A stretch of 64,000 nucleotides of DNA. Source: Burkholderiales bacterium. GTDB lineage: Bacteria > Pseudomonadota > Gammaproteobacteria > Burkholderiales > WYBJ01. Shown piece by piece: positions 51,297 through 60,359 of the stretch; the first letter of the stretch is position 1, and each line of letters starts with the position of its first letter. The position numbers and the translations under genes are program-made. The stretch spans positions 124,001 through 188,000 of the forward strand of contig JALHQN010000009.1 in NCBI GenBank assembly GCA_022841915.1. Reading direction: 5' to 3'. The notes beneath the pieces are model-generated. The model ran no database searches and had not been told where the DNA came from. It saw nothing but the letters and a program-made list of their open reading frames with translations.

Positions 51297-52886
51297 ATGA
51301 ACTACCTGCAGTCGATGGGCATCCTGGCCGGAGGCATCGGCCTCTTTCTCCTCGGCATGGCCCTCATGACCGACGGCTTGAAGCTCTCAGCCGGACCTGC
51401 ACTGCACCGCATTCTCGCCGCTGCCACCCGCACGCGCTGGCATGCCCTGGGTTCGGGTGCGCTCGTCACGGCCTTGGTGCAGTCTTCGAGCGCGGTCACC
51501 GTGGCTGCGATCGGTTTCGTCAATGCGGGATTGCTGGGCCTGGGACAGACGCTGTGGGTGTTGTTCGGCGCCAACGTCGGCACCACCATGACAGGCTGGA
51601 TCGTGGCGCTGGTCGGGCTCAAGTTCAAGGTGGAAGTCCTTGCGCTGCCGCTCGTCGGCCTGGGCGTCGTGCTGCGCATGAGCGGCGAAGGACACCGACG
51701 CAGCGCATTCGGGACGACACTGGCCGGATTCGGCTTGCTGTTCCTCGGCATCGCCGTCCTGCAGGATTCCTTCTCGGGCATCGCGCAGCATGTCGAATTG
51801 CCTCAGGGCAACGATCTGGGCTCCGTGCTCCTTCAGGTCGGCGCCGGCGCTCTGCTCACGGTGCTCATTCAATCGTCGAGTGCGGCCATGGCCATCGCGC
51901 TCACCGCTGCGCAGGGTGGGCTGCTGTCGGTGGAAAGCGCTGCAGCCGTGGTCATCGGCGCGAACATCGGCACCACCGTCAAAGCGGTGCTTGCCAGCAT
52001 CGGCGCCACGGCCAACGCTCGCCGCGCCGCAGCTGCGCATGTGGTCTTCAACGTGCTGACGGGCCTCGTTGCCCTGGCGCTGCTGCCGTGGATGATCGGT
52101 GCGCTCGGCGTCCTGGGCAAGGCACTGGCGCTGCCTCCAGACCCTGCCGCCAAACTCGCGATCTTCCACACCACCTTCAACGTGCTCGGTGTCTTGCTCA
52201 TCTGGCCGCTCTCGGGCGCGCTCACGCGCTGGCTGCAGCAGCGCTTCCGGGCGCGCGACGAGGACGAAACGCTGCCCAGGCACCTCGATGCGAACGTCCT
52301 CGCAGTGCCCGCGCTCGCGCTGGATGCCCTGCAGCGGGAAATGGCCCGCATCGGACAGCTCGCCATGACGCTCGCGGGCGAAGCCTTGCTCGGAAAGCCC
52401 TCGCACGCGCTGCAGGCGCGACACAAAGCGCATGCCAGTCTGGACCAGGCGGCGGAAGACTTCGTCGAACGCATGAATCGAGCCACCATGTCGGCGCAGA
52501 CCAGCCAACAACTCGCGCGGTCCCTGCGTGTATTGCGCTACTACCATACGACGGCCGAACAGGCGATGAACGCGGCGGTAATGAACCGCGCGCCCGCCCT
52601 GCTTTGCGCCGAGGTCGGCGAGGCGTACCAGCGCTTTCGCGATGCGGCTCAGCCGTTGCTGGAACTCGACGCGCCTGTCCCCATGGCCACGGACGAGCCG
52701 GACGAAGCCCTCGGAGCGATGGATCGTGCCTACGAAGCCTTGAAGAGCGCTTTACTCGTCGCGGGCGCCTCCGGACGAATCGCCATCGCGGACATGGACG
52801 AGGCGCTGCGCCATTTCAGCGCCCTTCGCCGCGCCGTGCAGCAAGCTCGCAAGGCCGCGATCATGAGCGCATCCCAAGGGTCCTGA
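51297..52886 (+). CDS. Na/Pi cotransporter family protein with PhoU-like tail
   Basis: A 529-residue membrane protein. The two inverted Na_Pi repeats each carry the QSSSA motif: residues 62-66 (VQSSSAVTVAAIGFVNAG) and about 192-196 (IQSSSAAMAIALTAAQGG), with GANVGTTMTGW and GANIGTTVKAV after them. The C-terminal third (from about residue 345) is soluble and helical like PhoU. Members import phosphate with sodium, and the tail is thought to regulate this (YjbB type). The start has only a weak GAGA ribosome site. It follows the tandem Usp gene. Confidence 0.9.
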   Translation: MNYLQSMGILAGGIGLFLLGMALMTDGLKLSAGPALHRILAAATRTRWHALGSGALVTALVQSSSAVTVAAIGFVNAGLLGLGQTLWVLFGANVGTTMTGWIVALVGLKFKVEVLALPLVGLGVVLRMSGEGHRRSAFGTTLAGFGLLFLGIAVLQDSFSGIAQHVELPQGNDLGSVLLQVGAGALLTVLIQSSSAAMAIALTAAQGGLLSVESAAAVVIGANIGTTVKAVLASIGATANARRAAAAHVVFNVLTGLVALALLPWMIGALGVLGKALALPPDPAAKLAIFHTTFNVLGVLLIWPLSGALTRWLQQRFRARDEDETLPRHLDANVLAVPALALDALQREMARIGQLAMTLAGEALLGKPSHALQARHKAHASLDQAAEDFVERMNRATMSAQTSQQLARSLRVLRYYHTTAEQAMNAAVMNRAPALLCAEVGEAYQRFRDAAQPLLELDAPVPMATDEPDEALGAMDRAYEALKSALLVAGASGRIAIADMDEALRHFSALRRAVQQARKAAIMSASQGS

Positions 52887-53092
52887 GTCGGCATTATTCT
52901 GCCGCCAGGAAATCGGCAGCGATGCCAAGGGTAATCGGGCCACGCATCCCTATGGCCAAGATGCCCGGCGGTTCCGCACAAGCCGACCGGGCACGCGGAC
53001 CGGAACGAGACGAGCCGCAAGGTTTTGTCCGATACTCGAGCATTGCGGCGGGACCATTGAAGTCCACCGCCCTGCGGGAGCACTGGAACCTG

Positions 53093-54640
53093 ATGCAAAA
53101 CAGTCTGCGAAGATCGCTCGCCGAGCCCATGCGTTCTGTAGCGCGATGCTTCGTCGGGATACTGAGCCTCTGGCTCGCCTTCAGCGCGGTAGGCGCTGCC
53201 GAAGACGCGCTGAAGGTGGGCTCCAAGCGATTCACCGAATCCTACATACTCGCCGAAGTCCTCGTGCACACGGCCGGCGGTTCAGCCTTTGCCGTGCACA
53301 AGCCCGGGCTGGGGAACACCGGCATCCTGCACGCGGCGCTGGTGGCACGCGCAATCGACGTGTATCCCGAATATACCGGAACCATTGCGCGCGAAATCCT
53401 CAAGCTCGAAGGCAATCCGTCGCTGGCAGCGCTCAATGCCGCGCTGGCCAGGCAAGGGCTCGCCGCCTCGTTCCCGCTCGGATTCAACAACAGTTATGCG
53501 ATCGGCGTACGCGGGGATCTTGCTCGAAAACTCGGATTGCGCACCATCGGCGATCTCGCCCGGCACCCGGGCTTGCGCTACGGCCTCTCGCACGAATTCC
53601 TCGGTCGCCAGGACGGCTGGCCGGGGTTGGCGCGAACTTACGATCTGGCGCGCGTACGCCCTGTCGGGCTCGATCACGGCCTCGCCTACGAAGCGCTGGA
53701 TGCGGGCCGCGTCGACGTGATCGACGTGTATTCCACCGATGCCAAGGTGCTGCGCTACGACGTTGCCGTTCTGGCGGACGATCGCGGCTACTTTCCACGC
53801 TATGAAGCGGTGCTGCTGCATCGCGCCGACGCAGCCCAGCGCTTTCCCGATCAGTGGCAAGCCATGGCGAAGCTCGCCGGCGCGATCGACGAAGCGACGA
53901 TGCTGCGCATGAACGCAGCGGCCGAAGTCGATGGGCGCAGCTTCGCCCAGGCGGCTGCGTTGCTGTTCGGACCCGCTGATGAACCTTCGAGGCGCAGCTT
54001 CATCGACGCCCTCTTCGGACCGGATTTCGCGCGCCTGACGATGCAGCATCTCACGCTCGTTTTCGGGTCGGTCGCGGCGAGCGTGCTGGTCGGCATTCCG
54101 CTGGGCATCGCGGCGGCCCGTTGCCGTCGGCTCGAGCAGCCCGTCTTCGCGCTGGTCGGGGTGCTGCAGACGATTCCCTCGCTCGCCATGCTTGCGTTCC
54201 TGGTGGCGATACTGGGGGCAATCGGCGTGGTACCTGCGGCGATCGCCCTGTTCCTTTACGGCCTGCTGCCCATCGTGCGCAATACCCACGCCGGGCTGCA
54301 CGGAATCGGCGAGGGCATGCGACAAGCCGCCGCCGCCCTCGGCCTGTCGGCGCGGGATCGCCTCGTCTGCATCGAACTGCCGCTGGCCGCGCCCGCCATC
54401 CTCGCCGGCATCAAGACCTCGGCCGTCATCAATGTCGGCACCGCCACGATCGCCGCTTTCGTCGGTGCGGGGGGATACGGCGAGCGGATCGCATCGGGGC
54501 TCGCGTTGAACGACAGCACTTTGCTGCTGGCAGGTGCGATCCCGGCTGCCGGACTGGCCTTGCTCACCCAGGCGCTGCTCGAACTGGCGGAGCGCCGGGT
54601 CGCACCCTGGCGGCGCTCAGCTCACGGGCGCTCGCGGTGA
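53093..54640 (+). CDS. Fused binding protein-permease of a glycine betaine/choline-type ABC importer
   Basis: A 515-residue fusion. After a signal segment (CFVGILSLWLAFSAVGAAE) comes an OpuAC/ProX-type substrate-binding domain (about 30-300; KVGSKRFTESYILAEVL, LGNTGILHAALVARAIDVYPEYTGT, DGRSFAQAAALLFG), then a ProW-type permease domain with about five to six membrane segments (about 310-505; VGVLQTIPSLAMLAFLVAILG, LGLSARDRLVCIELPLAAPAILAGIKTSAVINVGTATIAAFVGAGGYG). Here the binding domain precedes the permease. No ATPase gene lies next to it. The 3' end overlaps the convergent MFS gene by 24 bases. The ATG at 53093 is preferred; 53129 is a possible later start. Confidence 0.86.
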   Translation: MQNSLRRSLAEPMRSVARCFVGILSLWLAFSAVGAAEDALKVGSKRFTESYILAEVLVHTAGGSAFAVHKPGLGNTGILHAALVARAIDVYPEYTGTIAREILKLEGNPSLAALNAALARQGLAASFPLGFNNSYAIGVRGDLARKLGLRTIGDLARHPGLRYGLSHEFLGRQDGWPGLARTYDLARVRPVGLDHGLAYEALDAGRVDVIDVYSTDAKVLRYDVAVLADDRGYFPRYEAVLLHRADAAQRFPDQWQAMAKLAGAIDEATMLRMNAAAEVDGRSFAQAAALLFGPADEPSRRSFIDALFGPDFARLTMQHLTLVFGSVAASVLVGIPLGIAAARCRRLEQPVFALVGVLQTIPSLAMLAFLVAILGAIGVVPAAIALFLYGLLPIVRNTHAGLHGIGEGMRQAAAALGLSARDRLVCIELPLAAPAILAGIKTSAVINVGTATIAAFVGAGGYGERIASGLALNDSTLLLAGAIPAAGLALLTQALLELAERRVAPWRRSAHGRSR

Positions 54641-55915
54641 AGGCAGGATCGCGAGCACGAGGGCACCCACGCCGAACCCGATCGCGCCAAGCAGCATGAT
54701 GTGCGTGTAGCTGCCGAAGGCATCGTAGGCGGCAGCCGCGGCCAGCGCACCGACGATCCGCCCCGAGAGCGCGAGTGAATTGGTCATCGAGTTGATGCTG
54801 CCGTAATGGTCGCGCCCGAACGTGTCCGCGACCCACGCCGCCTGCAGCGGTAGCATCGCCAGGCCGATGCCCCACAGCACCGCGTAGACCCAGACCCAGG
54901 CCGTCTGTGCCGGCCCGAGCAGTGCAAAAGCGAGCAGCGCGAACGCGCCTGCGACCGCGAGCAGATTGAGGAGCCACTTCTTGTCGTAGATGTCGCCCAT
55001 CCAGCCGACTGCCACTCGCGACGGAATGTTGATCGTCAGCGCGACACTCAATGCCGCCGTCGCCACCAGCGGATCAACGCCCTCGGCCAACATGTGCGGC
55101 ATCTGGTGCACCTGGGTGATGCCCATGCCGAAGTAGCGCAGGAACACGGCCAGAGTAAACAGCCAGAAAGCGCTCGTGCGCAACGCCTGCGCAAGGGTGA
55201 ATTCGTGCGACGTCACGACACGATGCTTGGGCAGAGGCAAGCGCTTGATGAAGTCCCAGGGCCGCGGCGCGCCCCACCCGCCGGCCACCTCGCCGCCATC
55301 CATGCGCATCCCGTGCCGTTCGGGCTTGAAGCGCATGAACGGCACGACCAGGAGGGTCGATAGCAGCGTCGTCCAGCCGAGCATCCACGCGCTCGCCTGC
55401 CAGCCCGAATCCTCGGCGAGCAGGCTCATGGCCGGGATCAGCAAGAGCCCCGCGCCGCCCGAGCCGGTGAAGTAGATGCCGAGCGCGAACGAGCGTCGCA
55501 CCTTGAACCATTGCGCAATGGCCGCGGAGCCGACGGACGGCCCGATCGCGCCATTGATGCCCGTGCCGACCAGCAGCACGAGACAGGCGACGAAGGACCC
55601 GTAGTTCGTGCAAAGCGGCATCATGGACCATCCGACGCCGCCCAGGACGCCGCCGATCAACATGACCGGGCGCGGTCCGCGCCGATCGAAAAGTCGCCCG
55701 AACCAGGGCGCGAGCAGCAGCCCCCAACCGAGCGACAGCGCCCAGGCGATCGTGATGCTGGTGCGGCTCCACTGATAGGTCTGGGCCAGGGGATCGACGA
55801 ATACCGTGAAACCCCAGGTGAAGGCGGCCTGATTGATCATGTACATGATCCAGGCACCGGCGACGATGACCCATCCGTAGAACAGGCGCGGCTTCGTATC
55901 GGATGCAGCCATCAT
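54617..55915 (-). CDS. MFS transporter, oxalate/formate antiporter-like
   Basis: A 432-residue major-facilitator protein with 12 predicted membrane segments. It starts FYGWVIVAGAWIMYMINQAAFTWGFTVFV, the pattern of the OFA/monocarboxylate branch, with the MFS loop motif GRLFDRRGPRPVMLIGG between helices 2 and 3 and a counterpart in RVAVGWMGDIYDKKW in the second half. A long cytoplasmic loop lies in the middle (FMRFKPERHGMRMDGGEVAGGWGAP). It probably moves a carboxylate. MM at the start: 55915 is taken, with only a weak GGA upstream. It ends inside the convergent ABC gene (24-base overlap of coding ends). Confidence 0.88.
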   Translation of the reverse strand: MMAASDTKPRLFYGWVIVAGAWIMYMINQAAFTWGFTVFVDPLAQTYQWSRTSITIAWALSLGWGLLLAPWFGRLFDRRGPRPVMLIGGVLGGVGWSMMPLCTNYGSFVACLVLLVGTGINGAIGPSVGSAAIAQWFKVRRSFALGIYFTGSGGAGLLLIPAMSLLAEDSGWQASAWMLGWTTLLSTLLVVPFMRFKPERHGMRMDGGEVAGGWGAPRPWDFIKRLPLPKHRVVTSHEFTLAQALRTSAFWLFTLAVFLRYFGMGITQVHQMPHMLAEGVDPLVATAALSVALTINIPSRVAVGWMGDIYDKKWLLNLLAVAGAFALLAFALLGPAQTAWVWVYAVLWGIGLAMLPLQAAWVADTFGRDHYGSINSMTNSLALSGRIVGALAAAAAYDAFGSYTHIMLLGAIGFGVGALVLAILPSPRAPVS

Positions 55916-56077
55916 GTTCCATGGGGTACGCGCAAGCGCACCCTGTCGGTTGAGGATTACCGAGGCTCTTATCCGCGTATCGAGCGCCTGATCGTAGCGG
56001 TCACGATGCCAGGCGGAGCGCCTTCGAGCTGCACTGTAGCGCAATTGCTCGGCGCCCTGGGTCCTTGTTCGATCGCA

Positions 56078-56111
56078 AGCACAACGGGCGCCCGAAGGCG
56101 CCCGTTGTGCT
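56078..56111 (-). terminator. Perfect 15-pair hairpin with a UUCG-type loop after the porin gene
   Basis: AGCACAACGGGCGCC and GGCGCCCGTTGTGCT are perfectly complementary around four bases. Read on the porin strand the loop is C(TTCG)G, the exceptionally stable tetraloop. It lies 32 bases beyond the porin stop. There is no T-tract, so it may end transcription or protect the porin mRNA 3' end. Confidence 0.6.
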
Positions 56112-56143
56112 CTGCCGCCAGGCGAACCGCGCCTGCTGTACGG

Positions 56144-57361
56144 TTAGAAGCGGTGCTTGACCACCAAGGCCACTGCGTCCTGTTCGTCGCCCGCGCTGAG
56201 CACTGTCGCCGCCGTGCCGATACGGGCGGCTTGACTGTTGCGGTCGTTGTCCATGCGGACATAGCCGAGCTTCGCCGAGGTGCGCTTGGAGAAGTTGTAC
56301 TGGTAGGCGATCGAGTACGACTGGGCGCCGGTGTCGGCCCCGATCGGCGCGATGCCGCCTGCGACGGTCGGCGTGATGCTGCATTGGGCCGCGGTGCCGA
56401 CGCAACTGCCCTTGGTATCGCCGAGCCAACTGTAGTTCAGATGCAGGTTGTGCGGACCGGCGATGTTCCAGTCCAGCCCGATCGCCCCGCTCTTCTTCGT
56501 CAGGTCGCCGCCGACCGCCGTCTCCCACTTGCGATCGAGATAGATGCCGCCGATTCGGAACGCCCCGAAGGTGTAGCGCGCGGACAAGCCCCAGCCCCGA
56601 TCGTCGAGCTCGCGTGCACCGGGGGCAGTCGCGCCCATGTTGGTGTGGCGCTCGTAGCTCAGGCCCGCCGCCAGCGGCCCGCTCATGTAGGTGCCTGCGA
56701 ACGACCATACGCGAGGCTTCTGGTTGCTCGCCCCATCGACGTTGTGGCCCGTGGCCTGACCTTCGGAAGCCGCGTTACCGCACGACACCGCGGCACCGAC
56801 CATGAAGCCACCCATGCGGGGCGTCTCGTAGGTCGTCAGGCAAGTCTCGCGACGACGAAAATGATGTCGGGCGGCACCGCCGCCGCTGTTGGGACTTGCC
56901 GCCGTGGCGATGGCCGAGGTCGAGCCGGATCCACCTGCGGCCAGGAAAGAGATGCCCAGGTTGCCGGTGGCTTCGCCGCCGACGTCGCCGAGGTCGAGTG
57001 CCCGGCTCATGGGTGTGTGCCAGCGCCCTACGAAGACATCCCCGAAGCCGCCGCGAAAGCCCAAACCACTGTTGCGCGAGCACAGGCCGACCTGGTCGAA
57101 CGCGCGAACATCCATGTCGGTCTCGCACTGGAACCAGGCCGAGAGGCCGCCTCCCAGCGATTCCATGCCCTTGAAGCCGAGGAAGGAGCCCGTGGACTCG
57201 ACGTAATCGGTGCTCGGACGCCCGGCGCCCTGATCGATATAGGCGTGTTCGAACTGGGCCTGGCCGTAGATCTGAACCGTGCTGCCTGAACTCGCCGCCT
57301 GCGCCATCGACGGCATGACGAGCGCACCCGCCACCGCGACTGTCATCAGCTTCTTGTACAT
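56144..57361 (-). CDS. Gram-negative general porin (trimeric type)
   Basis: A 405-residue outer-membrane beta-barrel of the betaproteobacterial porin family. The signal peptide ends at MAQA (residue 22); the mature start SSGSTVQIYGQAQFEHAY is typical. Further signatures are GFKGMESLGGGLSAWFQCETDMD, NSGLGFRGGFGDVFVGRWHTPM (constriction loop side), YSIAYQYNFSKRTSAKLGYVRMDND and the C-terminal Phe of DAVALVVKHRF needed for BAM recognition. The ATG follows GGGAGATGCGGGA. Two large inverted repeats lie upstream and a long hairpin downstream, suggesting tight control and a stable message. Confidence 0.92.
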   Translation of the reverse strand: MYKKLMTVAVAGALVMPSMAQAASSGSTVQIYGQAQFEHAYIDQGAGRPSTDYVESTGSFLGFKGMESLGGGLSAWFQCETDMDVRAFDQVGLCSRNSGLGFRGGFGDVFVGRWHTPMSRALDLGDVGGEATGNLGISFLAAGGSGSTSAIATAASPNSGGGAARHHFRRRETCLTTYETPRMGGFMVGAAVSCGNAASEGQATGHNVDGASNQKPRVWSFAGTYMSGPLAAGLSYERHTNMGATAPGARELDDRGWGLSARYTFGAFRIGGIYLDRKWETAVGGDLTKKSGAIGLDWNIAGPHNLHLNYSWLGDTKGSCVGTAAQCSITPTVAGGIAPIGADTGAQSYSIAYQYNFSKRTSAKLGYVRMDNDRNSQAARIGTAATVLSAGDEQDAVALVVKHRF

Positions 57362-57423
57362 TCCCGCATCTCCCTTGAAATTTTTCTGGCTGGCATCGAT
57401 CGCATGGCTTGACCACGACATAT

Positions 57424-57457
57424 CTCGCGCGTCGATCGTTCCCACTCGACGCGCGAG
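57424..57457. promoter_or_regulatory. 12-base-arm inverted repeat upstream of the porin
   Basis: CTCGCGCGTCGA and TCGACGCGCGAG flank a ten-base spacer, 63 to 96 bases before the porin ATG. It could be a 5' leader hairpin or a regulator site. Confidence 0.5.
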
Positions 57458-57643
57458 GTGCAGGCGAGCCCGGCCCACGACCTGGAAATCGGCAAAAGCA
57501 GGTTCCACGCCAGATCGATGATTTCTTGCAGGATCGAGGAACGCCGGCCGCAATCGCATCCAGTCCTCCGGCAATCTCGCTTACGGCGAATCCCGCGCAT
57601 CAGGACGTCATCAGCGCAGGGCAGATGCGCTGCGCCGCTGCGC

Positions 57644-57672
57644 CGTCTTGGTGCAAGCCATGCACCAAGACG
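57644..57672. terminator. Perfect 12-pair hairpin downstream of the DUF6644-like gene
   Basis: CGTCTTGGTGCA and TGCACCAAGACG pair around AGCCA, 115 bases after the stop of the minus-strand membrane-protein gene and before the porin promoter region. No T-tract follows on either strand. Confidence 0.5.
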
Positions 57673-57787
57673 AGAGCCCGTGGGCATGACCGAGCAGGCC
57701 CGCTTGAGGTCTGCCAAGCGCTTGGCGTGAGCAGCGGGCTGCGGGCCCCGGAGACTGGCCCACGAGCCAGCCCGAGACCTCCTCGGG

Positions 57788-58270
57788 TCAGAAGTAGCCG
57801 ACCAGCCGCCCGAGCACCAGCGCCGTCGACCACGCGATCAGGGAAAGCGATGCGGCGACCTGCATCCGTCGGAGCGGCGGGTCGCGTTCTGCGGCAGCCG
57901 ACCTCGCCGGGGATACGGCGACACGCAAGGTCAGCGCGTTCAACGCGCCGAGGGCGACGAAGCCCATCTTGGCAAGGAAATACTCGGAGGCCGCATACTC
58001 CGTCGCCCGTGTGCCGAAGAGCATGAAGCCGAAGACGACGGCAACGACGACACCGGCCGTCGCGGTATGCGACAAGACCCGCCAGAGCGGACCGAGCGGC
58101 TCGGCCCGCCATGCACCGAGCAGCCGCAGGTCCAGAGGCACGATGGCCCCCAGCAGCAGCGCGATCCCAAGGATGTGCCCGGCGTTGACGAGCGGATAGA
58201 GCCAGACCGATTCACGCAGCGAGCGCGCCCAGGCGCTTGCCTCCAGCGCCGCCAGCAGTGCGTCGATCAC
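57788..58270 (-). CDS. Small integral membrane protein, DUF6644/DUF2214-like
   Basis: A 160-residue protein with four predicted membrane segments (about 22-42, 68-90, 96-115, 138-156). SVWLYPLVNAGHILGIALLLGAIVPLDLRLLGAWR contains a His in the first helix region, a feature of this uncharacterised family, which resembles haem- or copper-handling small membrane proteins. The start is a GTG. It follows the DUF6152-type gene by 16 bases on the same strand, and I recall these two families occurring together. Function unknown. Confidence 0.75.
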   Translation of the reverse strand: MIDALLAALEASAWARSLRESVWLYPLVNAGHILGIALLLGAIVPLDLRLLGAWRAEPLGPLWRVLSHTATAGVVVAVVFGFMLFGTRATEYAASEYFLAKMGFVALGALNALTLRVAVSPARSAAAERDPPLRRMQVAASLSLIAWSTALVLGRLVGYF

Positions 58271-58286
58271 GCGGACGAACGGGGCG

Positions 58287-58676
58287 TCAGGACTTGCGAT
58301 CCGGATAGAGGTTGTAGCTCTTGCCGTCGATCACGACACGCTCGGCCTTCACCAGCCGCTCGCCCTGCTTGGCGGAGCGGTGACCGTGGACGGTGATCGT
58401 GCGCCCGACGCTGAGCATTGTCGCGCTCAAGCCGGCGCGGTCGTTGCGCCAGGGCTGGCCGACTTCGACCACCCACTGGGTGCCTTGCACTTCGAGACTG
58501 ACTTCGCCATGCGGATTACCCAGCTTCGTGCCGGTGATCTTGCCCGTGAGTTGAAACTCCTCGTCCGTGGCCCAGCCCCAACCGTGGTGCGCGAAGGCGG
58601 CGGGCGCAAGAAGCAGCGCCATCATCATCGCGGCGAAGAGCAGCCAGATCGAACGTTCGGTGAGCCTGACCATCAT
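58287..58676 (-). CDS. Periplasmic DUF6152 family protein
   Basis: A 129-residue exported protein. The signal peptide (LLFAAMMMALLLAPAAFA) leads to a mature start HHGWGWATDEEFQLTGKITG, the hallmark His-His near the N-terminus of this family, followed by a small OB-like beta domain (GTKLGNPHGEVSLEVQGTQWVVEVG, TITVHGHRSAKQGERLVKAERVVIDG). The N-terminal His cluster suggests metal binding, but no activity is known. The ATG at 58676 follows AAGGAGGACCG. It is the first gene of a two-gene unit with the small membrane protein downstream and is divergent from the MaoC gene. Confidence 0.8.
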   Translation of the reverse strand: MMVRLTERSIWLLFAAMMMALLLAPAAFAHHGWGWATDEEFQLTGKITGTKLGNPHGEVSLEVQGTQWVVEVGQPWRNDRAGLSATMLSVGRTITVHGHRSAKQGERLVKAERVVIDGKSYNLYPDRKS

Positions 58677-58856
58677 CGGTCCTCCTTGGGGAGCGTTGCG
58701 TGGATGTTACCGCTTGCGACCCGCGTCCGGCGCGTCAGTTCGCAGCTCCGACGTACCGAGACAGCCCCGCACGCATTCCGCAAACCCACGAATCACGGTA
58801 TCGTCCGCAAACTGGCAATGTGGCTGCAGCATCATACCGAAAGCGGAGGAGTGAGC

Positions 58857-59327
58857 ATGACCGAAAAAGTGAGCATCAAGACCGTCGCCGAACTCAAGAC
58901 CTGGGTCGGCAAGGAAGTGGCCGTCGGCAACTGGATCACCGTCACCCAGCCGATGATCGACAAGTTCGCGGAGGCCTCCGGCGACTTTCAATGGATCCAC
59001 GTCGACGTGGAGCGCTGCAAGACCGAGTCGCCCTTCAAGACGACCATCGCGCACGGCAATCTCACCTTCTGCCTGCTTTCGTCGATCGCGCGCAATGCAG
59101 ACGTCGATCTGCCCCCCTCGAAGATGAGCGTCAACTACGGCAGCAACAAGATCCGCTATACCGGCATCGTGCCGGTGGGGTCGAAGATCCGCGGTCGCTA
59201 CAAGCTGCTCGAGGTGAAGGACGTCGACGACAAGACGGTGCTCGTGAGCTGGGGCGTCACCGGCGAGATCGAAGGCGGCCAGAAGCCCGTCCTGATCGCC
59301 GAGACCCTGTCGCGGCGCTCGGCGTGA
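58857..59327 (+). CDS. MaoC-like (R)-specific enoyl-CoA hydratase / NodN family
   Basis: A 156-residue single hotdog-fold hydratase. The catalytic dyad is D43 and H48 in FAEASGDFQWIHVDVERC, followed by PFKTTIAHGNLTFCLLSSI, as in NodN/MaoC proteins. It would add water to a trans-2-enoyl-CoA. GGAGGAGTGAGC precedes the ATG at 58857; a GTG two codons earlier is possible. A Bug binding-protein gene begins ten bases after its stop, so the two are probably co-transcribed, again linking import with a CoA-dependent pathway. Confidence 0.9.
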   Translation: MTEKVSIKTVAELKTWVGKEVAVGNWITVTQPMIDKFAEASGDFQWIHVDVERCKTESPFKTTIAHGNLTFCLLSSIARNADVDLPPSKMSVNYGSNKIRYTGIVPVGSKIRGRYKLLEVKDVDDKTVLVSWGVTGEIEGGQKPVLIAETLSRRSA

Positions 59328-59337
59328 GCGATCGAGC

Positions 59338-60348
59338 ATGAATACCCGCATGCAACCTTCACCGACACGCTCGGTGCGCTTCCACCGTGCCCCAGTCGTG
59401 GCCCTGAGCGCAGCGCTCGCACTGTGCGGCCATGCGCTTGCGCAGTCGCCCGCCTGGCCGGTGAAGCCGGTCCGCGTCATCGTGCCTTATCCCGCCGGCG
59501 GGACGTCCGACATCCTGACCCGAATGGTCGGCGCGAAGCTCACCGAAGCCTGGGGCCAGCAGATCATCGCCGAATCGCGTCCGGGCGCGAACGGCAACAT
59601 CGGTGTGGAGGCCATGGTCCGATCTGCGCCCGACGGCTACACGCTCACGCTGATGGACATCGGCAACCTGTCGATCACGCCCAGCATGTACAAAGTGCCC
59701 TTCGACATCTTGCGCGACATCACCCCGATCACCACCGTCACGTTCTCGCCTTATCTGCTCACGACACATCCGAGCGTACCGGTAAAGAACGTGGCAGAAC
59801 TGATCGCGCTGGCGAAGAAGCATCCGGGCAGGCTCAACGTGCCGGTCGGCCTGGGCAGCAATATTCATTTGTCGACACTCGCCATGCAGCAGCGCCTGGG
59901 CACGAACTGGACTTACGTGCCTACCAAAGGCGGCCAGAGTTCGGTGATCTCCGTCATGACCGGCGACGGCGATTTCCTGTTCATGGGGGTGATCCAAACC
60001 TGGACGCACGTCAAGAGCGGCAGGCTGAAGCTGCTTGCGGTGTCCAGCGCCGAGCGGGAACCGACCTTTCCGCAAGTGCCGACAGTCGCCGAAACGCCCG
60101 GGCTCGAAGGCTACACGGCCGGATCCTGGCAAGGCATCATCGGCCCGGCGAAGCTGCCGGCCGAAATCGTCAACAAGACCTACAACGAAGTGCGCCGGAT
60201 CATCGACCTGCCCGACTTCAGGGACAAGCTCGTGTCCCAGGGATCGCGGCCACAGGCGAAGCCTCCGGGCGAGCTGGCCAAGTGGCTCGCCTCCGAGAAG
60301 GAGAAATGGGCGAAGGTGGTGAAGGACAGCGGATACAAGGTTCAGTAG
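59338..60348 (+). CDS. Bug/TctC-family binding protein
   Basis: A 336-residue Bug protein downstream of the MaoC gene. A long N-terminal signal region (ALSAALALCGHALAQ) precedes SPAWPVKPVRVIVPYPAGGTSDILTRMVG; IIAESRPGANGNIGVEAMVRSAPDGYTLTL and MYKVPFDILRDITPITTV are typical. The ligand-loop phrase, usually VPYKG, is altered here to WTYVPTKGGQSSVIS, as in a divergent subgroup. The ATG is ten bases after the MaoC stop. No permease gene adjoins it. A large hairpin follows the gene. Confidence 0.91.
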   Translation: MNTRMQPSPTRSVRFHRAPVVALSAALALCGHALAQSPAWPVKPVRVIVPYPAGGTSDILTRMVGAKLTEAWGQQIIAESRPGANGNIGVEAMVRSAPDGYTLTLMDIGNLSITPSMYKVPFDILRDITPITTVTFSPYLLTTHPSVPVKNVAELIALAKKHPGRLNVPVGLGSNIHLSTLAMQQRLGTNWTYVPTKGGQSSVISVMTGDGDFLFMGVIQTWTHVKSGRLKLLAVSSAEREPTFPQVPTVAETPGLEGYTAGSWQGIIGPAKLPAEIVNKTYNEVRRIIDLPDFRDKLVSQGSRPQAKPPGELAKWLASEKEKWAKVVKDSGYKVQ

Positions 60349-60359
60349 GCCTCTTTCAA

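Larger units (their letters stand above)
57362..57787. other. Upstream region of the porin gene with two long inverted repeats
   Basis: About 425 bases with no supported gene. It holds the 12-base-arm inverted repeat at 57424-57457 and the 12-pair hairpin at 57644-57672, listed separately. Promoter boxes for the porin were not convincing. Confidence 0.6.

Noticed and set aside
55511-57289. 592-codon plus-strand frame spanning MFS and porin genes
   Set aside because: It crosses two well-supported minus-strand genes and an intergenic hairpin and resembles nothing.
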